The notes: generated from the letters alone by a model not told the origin. DNA of 26,369 nt from DASPKW01 sp038244055 (GCA_038244055.1 JBBRTW010000037.1:1-26369); one strand, 5' to 3'; positions 15,510-22,923 are shown, counted from the stretch's first letter. Numbers and translations are program-made.

Positions 15510-17755
15510 GCGTGTTTCTGACGCCGGATTTGCGGCCATTTTTCGGGGGGACGTATTTCCCGCCGGCGGATGGGCATGGCCGGCCGGGCTTTCCGCGGGT
15601 TTTGCAGAGCATATCGCAGGCGTATTCGGGCAAGCGCGAGCAGGTGGAGCGGTCGGCCGATGAGATCACGCGAATGATCGGGGCGATCGCCGAGCCGCGC
15701 CGGCCGGCGAATCCGCTGACGGTGGATTTGTCTTCGCTGGAGCAGATGCTGGAGCAGTCGTCATCGGATTTCGATTCGTGCTTCGGCGGATTCGGCGGCG
15801 CGCCGAAATTCCCGCGCGAGACATTGCTGGAGGCGCTGCTGCGTTACGCGGCCTCGCCGGATGCGACCGAGGATGGGCAGACGATGCGGCAGCATGTGTT
15901 GTACACGCTGGATTGCATGGCGGACGGGGGGATTCGCGATCATCTGGGGGGCGGGTTTCATCGCTACTCCACCGATGAGAAATGGCTGGTGCCGCACTTC
16001 GAGATCATGTTGTATGACCAGGCGATGCTGGCGGTCTGCTATACGGAGGCGTGGCGGCAGACGCGGACGGCGCGGCATGGAAGGGTGGCGCGGGGGATAC
16101 TGGATTTCGTGATGCGGGAGATGGCGCATCCGGAGGGGCCGTTTTATACGGCGTTCGATGCGGAGGTGGATGCGATGGAGGGAGCGTCTTATTTGTGGAC
16201 GGCCGAGCAGGCGCGGGAGGCGCTGTCCCATCCGAAATCTGAAATTAATAATTTGAAATCAGAAATTAATAATTTGGAATCTGAAATTAAAAATTTGAAA
16301 TTTGAAATTAGAAATTTGAAATCTGATGACGTTGATTTGTTCCTCCGCACCTACGGTCTGCAGGATGGCCCGAATTTCGCGGATCCGCATCATGGGAATG
16401 GGCAGCCGGATCAGAACATTCTTTTTCTGCCGACGCCGTTGGAGGTGGTCGCGAAGAAGATGGGGATCGATGAAGAGGCGCTGGATGCGCGGCTGGCGCC
16501 GATGCGGAAGGCGCTCCATGCAGCGCGATTGCAGCGGAAGCAGCCGCTGCTGGATACGAAATTGCTGACGAGCTGGAATGGGCTGATGATCCGGGCCTTG
16601 GCGATGGCGGGGCGGGTGCTGGATGAGCCGCGCTATACGCAGGCGGCGGCGCGGGCGGGGGAATGGTTGTGGAAGCACCATCGGCGGGAGGATGGGACGG
16701 TGATTCGGACGAGTCGGGAGGGTTCAGGGTTCAGGGTTCAGGGTTCAGGGAATTTCGAGGAAGCGGGAAAGGAGAAGTTGGAAGTTGGAAGCGAGAAGCG
16801 AGAAGAGGGTTTGTCCGTTGTCAGTGGTCCGTTGTCGATTGCTTCAGGCAAGACAGCAACGGACAACGGACAACGGACAACGGACAATGGACCACTGACA
16901 TCTCGCAACTCGCAACCCGCAACTCGCAACTCTTCCTCGGCCATTCCCGGCTCGCTCGATGATTACGCCTTTCTCGCCCAGGCGTTTCTGGAGGTTCATC
17001 GCGCCACGGGCGATTCGGCATGGCGCGATCGCGCGGGGGAGTTGCTGGAGGTGGTGAAAGAGCGATTCGCCGATCCGGAATCGGGCGGGTTCTATTTTAC
17101 CGCCAAGGATGCAACCGATTTGATCGTCCGCCAGAAATCATCAGCCGATTCGCCTCTGCCGAGCGGGAATGCGGTGGCGGCGCTGTGTCTGCTGGAACTG
17201 GGGCAGGCCGATCTGGCGCGGCGGACCTTGGCGGAGTTTTCGCAGCAGATGTCGGACCATCCGGATGGGATGTCCTCGATGATCCAGGCGACGCTGCAGT
17301 ATCTGGAGAAGTATCCGTCATTTGTGGTGTCGGCCGCCGATGAGCCGCGGGAGGATGCGCCTCCGTCGGCCGATGAACTCGCGCGGGCGGCGGTGACGCT
17401 GAGCGCGGAATGGGCTTCGGCCACGGAACTTCGGATCGAGGCGAATATCGCCGGGGGGTATCATCTCAATGCCAATCGCGCGGCGCAGGGGCTGATCCCG
17501 ACGACACTGGCGCTGGCGGCCGAGATGGAGACGGGGGATGATCTGGAGATCGATTATCCGGCAGGCGATGAGAGGCAAGTCGCCTTCGCGACCGAGCCGC
17601 TGGCCGTATATGCCGGGACCGTTGCGATCGCGGTGCGTTTCGCGAAGGCGCTGCCATCGGGCGTGCGGATTCGGGCGACTTTGACCTACCAGCCCTGCAC
17701 GGATGATTCATGCCTGTCGGCCACGGGAAAGGTGATCGAGACCATCGCGCCATGA
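15506..17755 (+). CDS. DUF255 protein, main part: alpha/alpha barrel with repeat-derived insertions and a DsbD-alpha-like C-terminal domain
   Basis: 749 residues continuing the previous frame. MSVFLTPDLRPFFGGTYFPP is the canonical sequence after the thioredoxin domain. The six-hairpin barrel follows (GGFGGAPKFP, GGGFHRYSTDEKWLVPHFEIMLYDQAML, NILFLPTPLEVV, LLTSWNGLMIRALA, LDDYAFLAQAFLEV). Two parts are foreign to the family: residues 243-273, read from a 7-bp tandem array and forming four coiled-coil heptads, and about 406-479, low complexity from several 7-bp arrays. Residues 624-749 resemble the periplasmic alpha domain of DsbD, with the cysteine pair C731/C736 in YQPCTDDSCLS. The function of the family is unclear, and a redox role is suggested by both cysteine pairs. 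The ATG overlaps the previous stop. The next gene also overlaps by ATGA. Confidence 0.85.
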   Translation: MSVFLTPDLRPFFGGTYFPPADGHGRPGFPRVLQSISQAYSGKREQVERSADEITRMIGAIAEPRRPANPLTVDLSSLEQMLEQSSSDFDSCFGGFGGAPKFPRETLLEALLRYAASPDATEDGQTMRQHVLYTLDCMADGGIRDHLGGGFHRYSTDEKWLVPHFEIMLYDQAMLAVCYTEAWRQTRTARHGRVARGILDFVMREMAHPEGPFYTAFDAEVDAMEGASYLWTAEQAREALSHPKSEINNLKSEINNLESEIKNLKFEIRNLKSDDVDLFLRTYGLQDGPNFADPHHGNGQPDQNILFLPTPLEVVAKKMGIDEEALDARLAPMRKALHAARLQRKQPLLDTKLLTSWNGLMIRALAMAGRVLDEPRYTQAAARAGEWLWKHHRREDGTVIRTSREGSGFRVQGSGNFEEAGKEKLEVGSEKREEGLSVVSGPLSIASGKTATDNGQRTTDNGPLTSRNSQPATRNSSSAIPGSLDDYAFLAQAFLEVHRATGDSAWRDRAGELLEVVKERFADPESGGFYFTAKDATDLIVRQKSSADSPLPSGNAVAALCLLELGQADLARRTLAEFSQQMSDHPDGMSSMIQATLQYLEKYPSFVVSAADEPREDAPPSADELARAAVTLSAEWASATELRIEANIAGGYHLNANRAAQGLIPTTLALAAEMETGDDLEIDYPAGDERQVAFATEPLAVYAGTVAIAVRFAKALPSGVRIRATLTYQPCTDDSCLSATGKVIETIAP
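16234..16324 (+). repeat. Coding heptanucleotide array, 13 units, read as coiled coil
   Basis: Thirteen consecutive 7-bp units are built on GAAATTT with variants GAAATCT, GAAATTA, ATAATTT, GAAATCA, GGAATCT, AAAATTT. They form a higher-order 21-bp period, which equals seven codons. The encoded peptide repeats K-S-E-I-N-N-L, placing Ile and Leu at a/d positions and Glu/Lys at g/e. The array is much more AT-rich than the surrounding gene. Confidence 0.95.
16721..16930 (+). repeat. Composite of several heptanucleotide arrays inside the DUF255 gene
   Basis: GGTTCAG x4 (16721-16748), GTTGGAA x2 plus GCGAGAA x2 (16777-16804), GGACAAC x3 plus GGACAAT and GGACCAC (16861-16895), and TCGCAAC x4 with one variant (16903-16930). 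GTCAGTGGTCC (16820-16830) is the exact complement of GGACCACTGAC (16889-16899), and the pairing extends six more bases with one G-T pair, so the segment can fold as a long hairpin. The reading frame stays open throughout. Confidence 0.9.
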
Positions 17756-18753
17756 AGCGTTTTTCCGGCCGGCAACTTCTGCTCACGCTCGCGGGATCCG
17801 CTCTCTTCTGGGCGGTCGTCGCGGGGCTGTGCATGCTCGTGGGCTCGAGCGGGCTGGTGCTGCCGAAAACCGGTGGCGAGTTCCGGTTTCGGGCGCAGTC
17901 GGTGCTGCTGGCATCGCTGATCGGCGCATCGCTGGCGGCGGCCGGCGTGGCGTATCAGGCGGTGTTGCGGAATCCGCTGGCCGATCCGTATCTGCTGGGG
18001 GTTTCATCGGGGGCGATGCTGGGGTCGTATTTGTGGCGGTTGCCTGGATTTACTGCGATCGCCATGCTGGCGGCGGCCTCGCAGCAGGGGGCGGCCTTCG
18101 CGGGGGCGGCGATTTCGGTCGGCATTGTTTTCATCCTTGCATCGCGGCGCGGGCGAATCGAGCCGGTGACACTGCTGTTGGTGGGCGTGATCGTCAATGC
18201 CACCAACGCTTCGATCTTCCTCCTGATCGATGCCATCAAACCCGAGCTCACCGGCCAGGGGGGCGGGCCGACTGGCTTTCTTGTCGGCGGCATTCAGACC
18301 AATTTGCAGGATGTGCAGGAGTATCTGGCGGCCGGCATCACGGCGGCGGGGCTGATCGCGCTGCAATTTCTCGCGCCATCGCTGAACGTGGCGGGTTTGT
18401 CCGATGCCGAAGCGCGCTCGCTGGGCGTGCGGGCGCATCGCCTGCGCTGGGTGGCGCTGTTGGTGGCATCGCTCATGACCGCATCGGCGGTGGCGATCTC
18501 CGGGCCGATCGGATTCGTCGGCCTGGTCTGCCCACACCTGGCGCGGCTGATTGTCGGGCATGATGTGCGGCGGTTGGTGCCACTGTCGGCTGGCCTGGGC
18601 GCGGCGCTACTGGCATCGGCCGATGCGGGTGCGCGGCTGCTTTCATCGGTGCGGGCGGTCAATACGTTTTTGCCGGTGGGGGTACTGACCGGACTGCTGG
18701 GCGGGCCCTTCTTCCTCATCCTCCTCTACCGCCAGCGGAGAAATGCGGAGTGA
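17752..18753 (+). CDS. FecCD-family ABC transporter permease (iron-siderophore/cobalamin type)
   Basis: A 333-residue inner-membrane permease with about nine to ten helices. Family motifs are clear: GAAxAAAGVAYQAVLRNPLADPYLLGVSSGA-type segment near 60-100, LGVRAHRLRW, ISGPIGFVGLVCPHLARLIVGHDVRRLVP, and LPVGVLTGLLGGPFFLILLYRQRR at the end. It would form the channel of a BtuCD-type importer. The cognate ATPase and binding protein are not in the window, so the substrate is unknown. The ATG at 17752 overlaps the DUF255 stop (ATGA), implying translational coupling. A frame extension upstream to 17710 only overlaps the DUF255 gene. The first three bases of the following palindromic element form its stop codon. 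Confidence 0.92.
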   Translation: MKRFSGRQLLLTLAGSALFWAVVAGLCMLVGSSGLVLPKTGGEFRFRAQSVLLASLIGASLAAAGVAYQAVLRNPLADPYLLGVSSGAMLGSYLWRLPGFTAIAMLAAASQQGAAFAGAAISVGIVFILASRRGRIEPVTLLLVGVIVNATNASIFLLIDAIKPELTGQGGGPTGFLVGGIQTNLQDVQEYLAAGITAAGLIALQFLAPSLNVAGLSDAEARSLGVRAHRLRWVALLVASLMTASAVAISGPIGFVGLVCPHLARLIVGHDVRRLVPLSAGLGAALLASADAGARLLSSVRAVNTFLPVGVLTGLLGGPFFLILLYRQRRNAE

Positions 18754-18912
18754 ACCACGAAGGGCACGAAAGGCACGAAGAAAGAAGAAATGCGAGAATA
18801 GAGGGTAGAGGACAGAGAATAGAAAAAGGGCTTCCGCGCGCGATTGTCTTTTTCCACCCTCTACCCTCTATTCTCAACCCTCGTTTTTCTTCTTCATGCC
18901 TTTCGCGGTTCA
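18751..18912. repeat. 162-bp inverted repeat filling a convergent gene junction
   Basis: The left arm begins TGAACCACGAAGGGCACG and the reverse complement of the right arm begins TGAACCGCGAAAGGCATG. Arms of about 70-80 bases match with small gaps and share AGAATAGAGGGTAGAGG exactly. Both arms contain 7-bp periodicity (GAATAGA, GGGTAGA, GGACAGA, GAATAGA on the left; ACCCTCT, ACCCTCT on the right). It begins at the permease stop codon and ends 4 bases before the stop of the convergent prepilin-like gene, so it may act as a bidirectional terminator. Confidence 0.85.
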
Positions 18913-18916
18913 AACC

Positions 18917-19765
18917 TCACCGTAAGCTGCTCTGCGTCCAATTCACATCCCACAATTTCCGCCAGCCGCGTTTGGGCGAGTTGGTGTCGCTGTTGTCGAA
19001 GATTTCATACTTGTGCCGCCATTCGGCGTGGCCATCGAAGAAGGCCATGGTCGCGCCTTCGTTGTGGCGGAAGGCGATCTGGTTGGAGCGCGATACGCCA
19101 TTGAGGGGCGGGCCGTAATCTTCATGCGAGAGCTCGTATCGGCCGGCCGCGCCGCCGCTGATGTTCCAGTCGGGGGAGTCGGCCACCATGATCTTGGCGG
19201 CCGGGTCGATGATCTGCGAACCCATCTTCCAGCCCAGGTGGTAGGCCGATGGGAGCATGAAGCCGTTCAGGCCGGTGGTATTGAATCCATAGCTTCGGCC
19301 GATGACATAGCCATTGACGTTGGGCGCCCAGGTGCCTTCGAACGCCAGGGTCGCGTTGGGGCACATCAGGTTGGCCGAGTAGCGCGATGAATCGGGCGGG
19401 AAGGGTTGCTGCCCGAGGGCGCTGCGGTACTGGGGGATGCTGTACCAGACGGTGACACTGGTGTTGTCGGGCGCGGGCAAACCGGCGGGAATAGGCGCGG
19501 GCGCGGGCCACTGGCCGGCCGGATCGGGGTTGGGATTGTAGCCGACGCGGATGGGCACGTACCACCCCTTGAACTCGGCCGCGTAAGTGGCGTTGGCAGT
19601 GGCCAGTTGGCGGAGATTGCTGAGGCACTGGGTCATCCGCGACTGCGAGCGGGCTTTGCTGAGGGCCGGCATAAGGATGCCGATCAGCACGGCGATGATG
19701 CCAATGACCACCAGCAGCTCGACCAGCGTGAATCCTCGATGGCGATCTTGACGGACGATGGGCAT
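18917..19765 (-). CDS. Prepilin-like protein with H-x9-DG motif (DUF1559-like)
   Basis: 282 residues. A basic leader is followed by the type IV prepilin signature GFTLVELLVVIGIIAVLIGILMPAL-like segment (cleavage expected between G11 and F12, glutamate at +5 = E16). SKARSQSRMTQCLSNLRQLATA continues the N-terminal helix. Near the C-terminus FRHNEGATMAFFDGHAEW gives the H-x9-DG motif typical of the large planctomycetal family. The middle part contains many Pro/Gly/Asn residues. These proteins are processed by prepilin peptidase and sit in the envelope. Their role is uncertain, and secretion pseudopilin or surface protein are the usual suggestions. The start ATG at 19765 precedes a normal leader. 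It is convergent with the permease gene. Confidence 0.92.
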   Translation of the reverse strand: MPIVRQDRHRGFTLVELLVVIGIIAVLIGILMPALSKARSQSRMTQCLSNLRQLATANATYAAEFKGWYVPIRVGYNPNPDPAGQWPAPAPIPAGLPAPDNTSVTVWYSIPQYRSALGQQPFPPDSSRYSANLMCPNATLAFEGTWAPNVNGYVIGRSYGFNTTGLNGFMLPSAYHLGWKMGSQIIDPAAKIMVADSPDWNISGGAAGRYELSHEDYGPPLNGVSRSNQIAFRHNEGATMAFFDGHAEWRHKYEIFDNSDTNSPKRGWRKLWDVNWTQSSLR

Positions 19766-19926
19766 TTATTTCCTGGGGCAAACGAGATGAACCCGCGCCG
19801 CGCACGGGAGAACCTGATTTTGCGCGGGCAAGTCTTATATGACAAGGAAAAAGCGTGGATTGGCGGGGTTATTTGGGGAAACGCATCGAGCGTGGTGCAA
19901 TTGCGAGGGATGGAATTGCGGTCTTA

Positions 19927-19954
19927 AATCCGCAATCCGCAATCCGCAATCCGA
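19927..19954. repeat. Heptanucleotide tandem array
   Basis: AATCCGC x3 then AATCCGA, four 7-bp units in the 229-base gap between the Nudix gene and the prepilin-like gene. Apart from this array the gap shows nothing I can name. Confidence 0.75.
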
Positions 19955-19994
19955 AATCGATGCGATAGGATTGACATGCAATTGCCCTGTATTC

Positions 19995-20492
19995 TCAGGC
20001 TTCCTCGTCGGTTCCGGGCGCGCCTGCTTGATGCACTTGCACCGTGTACTCCCCATCCTCCAGCCATTTGTCCAGGAGCATAGGGATGATCCAGTGGAGG
20101 TTGGAAATCATTTTGGCCGGTAATGGGTTGACCGGGACGATTTCCAACTGCTCATCGGTGATTGATCTGGCCTGATCGATATCCGTGATGAGGCGGAAGA
20201 AGTGGCCGCGCCAAGCGGTTTTGGGGGCGGGTGCGCCGGGTGGGGCGGGGATGGAGATGTCATCGGCGCCTTGCAGGGTCAGGATATGCGCGAAGGCGCT
20301 TCCGGCGAGATCGAGGCCGGTTTCTTCGCGGAATTCCCGGCGGGCGGCGGCATGCGGGGTTTCGCCGGGTTCCATTTTTCCGCCGACACCGTTGAGTTTC
20401 CCGGCCTGCCAGGCGGGGCGGTTCTTGCGGATGAGGAGGACGCGCTGGCGGTCGGTGGAGAAGGCGAACGAGCAGACGTAGCGTTTTTCCAT
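19995..20492 (-). CDS. Nudix hydrolase
   Basis: 165 residues, a cytosolic hydrolase of nucleoside-diphosphate-linked compounds. The Nudix box G-x5-E-x7-REUxEExGU is complete at 38-60: GKMEPGE, then TPHAAAR, then REFREETGL. KRYVCSFAFSTDRQRVLLIRKNRPAWQAGKLNGVGGK is typical of small MutT-like or ADP-ribose/8-oxo-dGTP type enzymes. The exact substrate cannot be told. I chose the ATG at 20492. An ATG at 20504 would add MGLS, and neither has a clear Shine-Dalgarno. It lies 42 bases downstream of tatD on the same strand, so both probably form one transcript. The C-terminus (VQVHQAGAPGTDEEA) is acidic and likely disordered. Confidence 0.9.
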   Translation of the reverse strand: MEKRYVCSFAFSTDRQRVLLIRKNRPAWQAGKLNGVGGKMEPGETPHAAARREFREETGLDLAGSAFAHILTLQGADDISIPAPPGAPAPKTAWRGHFFRLITDIDQARSITDEQLEIVPVNPLPAKMISNLHWIIPMLLDKWLEDGEYTVQVHQAGAPGTDEEA

Positions 20493-20534
20493 GCTGAGGC
20501 CCATATTCCCATGGCGAGGCTCATTTTCCCATGC

Positions 20535-21302
20535 CTACGCCCAGCCGAAAAACCGGATGGCATTGGCGGTGGTGATCCGGTCGATCTCGGCCAGCGGAAG
20601 TTGCTTTACTTCCGCAACCTTCGCGGCCGTGTGCATGACAAACGCCGGCTCGTTGGTCTTCTGGGCTCGCACCGGCTCGGGGGCGAGATAGGGGGCATCG
20701 GTTTCGACCATCAGACGCTCCATCGGAACGCGCTGCACCACTTCGCGCAAGGCATCGTTCTTTTTGTAGGTGATCGGGCCGGTGAAGCTGATGAGATAGA
20801 GCGGGCTGGCGGCCAGGATCGCTTCGGCATCGTTCATCGTTCCGGTGAAGCAGTGGAAAACGGCGGGGACTTTGGGGAAGCCATTCATGATCTGGAGCGT
20901 GTCGGCGATGGCTTCGCGGGAGTGGATCACGACCGGCCTGCCGAGCTCGGCGGCCAGCGCCATCTGCGCTTCGAAAATCCCGGCCTGGTGTTTTCGATCG
21001 GCGAACTTGTGGAAGTAGTCGAGCCCCATTTCCCCGAGCGCGACGACGGCGGGATTGGACTGGATCGGGCGAAGCTGGGGAACCTCCTCAAGACGGGCGT
21101 GCTGGGAATAGTTGGGATGGATGCCGACGACGCAGCGGAGGTTGTCGCGGCCCTGGCAGAGGGCGACGGCGTCGCGGTCATCTTCGAGATCGGTGCCGAT
21201 GGTGATCAGGCGGGTGACGCCGGCGGCGCGGGCACGTTCGAGGACGGCGTCGAGCTGGTTCAGGAGACGTTCATCGGTCAAATGACAATGTGTATCAATC
21301 AT
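20535..21302 (-). CDS. tatD: TatD family metal-dependent deoxyribonuclease/hydrolase
   Basis: 255 residues, of family length. The amidohydrolase-type metal ligands are in place: THCHL (H5, H7), GEMGLDY (E91), VVIHSRE (H127), VFHCFTG (H150) and VETDAPYLAPEP (D202). TatD enzymes act as cytosolic 3'-5' DNases in repair and in DNA degradation. The ATG at 21302 starts MIDTHCHL, exactly where family members begin. It lies upstream of the Nudix gene (42-base gap) and downstream of a REP-like cluster separating it from yraN. Confidence 0.94.
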   Translation of the reverse strand: MIDTHCHLTDERLLNQLDAVLERARAAGVTRLITIGTDLEDDRDAVALCQGRDNLRCVVGIHPNYSQHARLEEVPQLRPIQSNPAVVALGEMGLDYFHKFADRKHQAGIFEAQMALAAELGRPVVIHSREAIADTLQIMNGFPKVPAVFHCFTGTMNDAEAILAASPLYLISFTGPITYKKNDALREVVQRVPMERLMVETDAPYLAPEPVRAQKTNEPAFVMHTAAKVAEVKQLPLAEIDRITTANAIRFFGWA

Positions 21303-21341
21303 GCGCCCTCACGACGCCGGCCAATTCAACCATCTGACATC

Positions 21342-21492
21342 ACCGTAGCACGGGCATCTTGCCCGTGTAATCGACTTTCATGCGCAGATCCAAACCGTAG
21401 CACGGGCACCTTGCCTGTGAAAGAGATTTTCATGTGCAAACCGGGCAAGTCTAGCTTCAACGCACTTTACATGGGCAAGATGCCCATGCTAC
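21342..21492. repeat. REP-like cluster of three GTAGCACGGGC palindromes
   Basis: Copy A (21342-21367) reads ACCGTAGCACGGGCATCTTG then CCCGTG. Copy B (21394-21418) is a direct repeat with two changes. Copy C (21470-21492) is inverted, with GGGCAAGATGCCC and ending in GCTAC. Each copy is a 7-bp palindrome with an ATCTT/ACCTT centre. Elements of this wording are frequent in planctomycetal genomes, where they give spurious peptides such as GKMPML. The cluster spans the gap between tatD and yraN and ends at the base before the yraN stop codon. Confidence 0.85.
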
Positions 21493-21906
21493 TTAATACG
21501 TCGCCTCGAACGCGCTCTGCGTATGGCGGATCATCGGCTTTTGCCCGGTGGGCCAGACGATGGCGATGATATCGAAGCGCGCCCTCGGCCGGCCGCCGTA
21601 GCGGGAGAGGAAGACCTTGGCGGCCTTGGTGATCTGATGCTGCTTGACGGGGTTGACCTGCTCCTCGGGGGTGGGGTCATCGTAGGCGCGGGTTTTGACT
21701 TCGAAGAAGACCAGCGTGTCCTTGTCCCGGGCGATGATGTCGATCTCGCCGGCCTCGACGCGGAAATTGCGGGTGAGGATGCGGTAGCCCAGTTCGTGGC
21801 GGACGTACTTGGCGGCCACGTTCTCCCCGCGCTCGCCCAGGGGCGATTTGGCGGGGGGGACTTGCTTCATGAGGGGCTTGAAAAGTTTGGCGAGCCAACC
21901 GGTCAT
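21493..21906 (-). CDS. yraN: YraN family (UPF0102) endonuclease-like protein
   Basis: 137 residues, of family length. The UPF0102 pattern is present: LGERGENVAAKYVRHELGY (23-41), ILTRNFRVEAGEIDIIARD (43-61) and LVFFEVKTR (65-73), which gives the restriction-endonuclease-like core E54-x-D56...E69-x-K71. Family members are often next to rnhB or rsmI, and that context is absent here. The biochemical role is not established, and a DNA nuclease is inferred from the fold. I use the ATG at 21906 (MTGWLAKLF). The open frame to 22005 has no support. There is no visible Shine-Dalgarno. Confidence 0.9.
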   Translation of the reverse strand: MTGWLAKLFKPLMKQVPPAKSPLGERGENVAAKYVRHELGYRILTRNFRVEAGEIDIIARDKDTLVFFEVKTRAYDDPTPEEQVNPVKQHQITKAAKVFLSRYGGRPRARFDIIAIVWPTGQKPMIRHTQSAFEATY

Positions 21907-21998
21907 GCGGGCACTATCGCCGAGGGGTTGGCCGGGGGCAAGGGAGCGGGGTCGGACAATTGCGTAAGTTCTCGCGTGGAGCGAATTTATCGCTCGTC

Positions 21999-22026
21999 TT
22001 GACACGGGTAAGGGTTTGCGTAAAAT
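21999..22026 (+). promoter_or_regulatory. Promoter of the tRNA-Ala gene
   Basis: TTGACA (21999-22004) and TAAAAT (22021-22026) are separated by 16 bases, close to the sigma70 consensus. The -10 box ends 51 bases before the mature tRNA. It is the best promoter match in the window. Confidence 0.75.
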
Positions 22027-22077
22027 TCTTCATTCGCCTTAACTGCGGCCATTGGCCGGGGTTGGAGGCGTGCAGGA

Positions 22078-22148
22078 GGGGCTATAGTGAAATGGGATCA
22101 CACCACCATGGCATGGTGGGATTCAGGGTTCGAATCCCTGTAGCTCCA
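22078..22148 (+). tRNA. tRNA-Ala, anticodon GGC
   Basis: A complete cloverleaf. Acceptor stem GGGGCTA (22078-22084) pairs with TAGCTCC (22141-22147), including the G3-U70 pair that identifies alanine tRNAs. D stem GTGA/TCAC (22087-22090, 22098-22101). Anticodon stem CCACC/GGTGG (22103-22107, 22115-22119) with loop ATGGCAT and anticodon GGC at 22110-22112, reading GCC. Four-base variable region. T arm CAGGG-TTCGAAT-CCCTG (22124-22140). Discriminator A at 22148. The CCA end is not encoded, and the D loop is short (7 bases). Confidence 0.93.
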
Positions 22149-22241
22149 TTGGTTGAAGAAAGAGGTCAGAAGCGAGAAGGGGAAGATCGGCCGAGGGCAT
22201 TTGGGGACACCTTTCAGAATTCAGGCGCGGTTGGCTGGCCT

Positions 22242-22281
22242 TTCCGTCAGTATTGATGCGATTCCGTCAGTATTGATTCGA
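22242..22281. repeat. 20-bp direct tandem duplication in a gene-free stretch
   Basis: TTCCGTCAGTATTGATGCGA is followed directly by a second copy differing at one base (TGATTCGA at the end). It lies in the 388-base stretch 22149-22536 between the tRNA and the next gene. I see no other structure there, no credible ORF and no terminator for the tRNA. Confidence 0.85.
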
Positions 22282-22536
22282 TACGCGCTGCTGAATCAGG
22301 GCGATCGTTCATGTGAAATTCCGGGGTGGAGCATATTGGGGGATTCCGACCCATCTTGTCACACACTGGCGGCCAACCTGCCTGTGCGGATTGCTGTGGC
22401 GTTTGAGGCAGGCGGGGAGCCTGAGACTTATCGGACCCGCGCTTGGATTGCGAATTGGCACCCGCTTTGAACTGTTGTTCCTCCAGTCGGGCCCGTCGGG
22501 CTTGCAAAATGAATGGTCTGATTTGAGGAGGTTCAA

Positions 22537-22875
22537 ATGCGATTCACGAGAAAGAAATACAGCGGCGGCGGGCATTCCGAGCATTCGGGCAACCCGATGG
22601 AGCCGGTAAGGATTGAGATTACGCCGCTGGATTCACCGGTGCCAGGCAACACGCCTCGCGGTTGCGGTGGCGACGTTGTCGGCCGAGTTGGGGAGGAGAA
22701 CCAGCCGCGCGACGTTTTGACACTGGAAGAATTGGAGGCGTGCGCGCGGGACATTCAACATCTGGTGGAGGAATCGAAGTACCGAACGATCGCGGATCGG
22801 ATGCTGCTCGATCTGGAACGGGAGGAGAGTGCGCGAAAGAGGATTCCACCGGGGCGGATGAGGATTGTGGAGTGA
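22537..22875 (+). CDS. Small hypothetical protein
   Basis: 112 residues, not recognised. A strong Shine-Dalgarno (TGAGGAGG, 22524-22531) stands five bases before the ATG. The first half is polar and Gly/Pro-rich (KKYSGGGHSEHSGNPMEP). The second half is helical and charged (LTLEELEACARDIQHLVEESKYRTIADRMLLDLEREESARKR), suitable for a coiled coil or a protein-binding helix pair. There is no signal peptide or membrane segment. The ribosome binding site argues for a real gene, although it stands alone beside the tRNA. Confidence 0.6.
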   Translation: MRFTRKKYSGGGHSEHSGNPMEPVRIEITPLDSPVPGNTPRGCGGDVVGRVGEENQPRDVLTLEELEACARDIQHLVEESKYRTIADRMLLDLEREESARKRIPPGRMRIVE

Positions 22876-22923
22876 GGGCATGGGGCGATTGTGGCAGCTA
22901 ACGCATGTGCGATTGGCGCGAGA

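Noticed and set aside
16234..16930. Possible CRISPR array
   Set aside because: Units are 7 bp with no spacers, no cas genes are present and the repeats lie in a reading frame.
20202..21569. 455-residue plus-strand open frame over Nudix, tatD and the REP cluster
   Set aside because: It runs antisense through two recognised genes and reads REP palindromes as peptide (ARASCPC, TGTLPV, GKMPML), a well-known kind of spurious translation.
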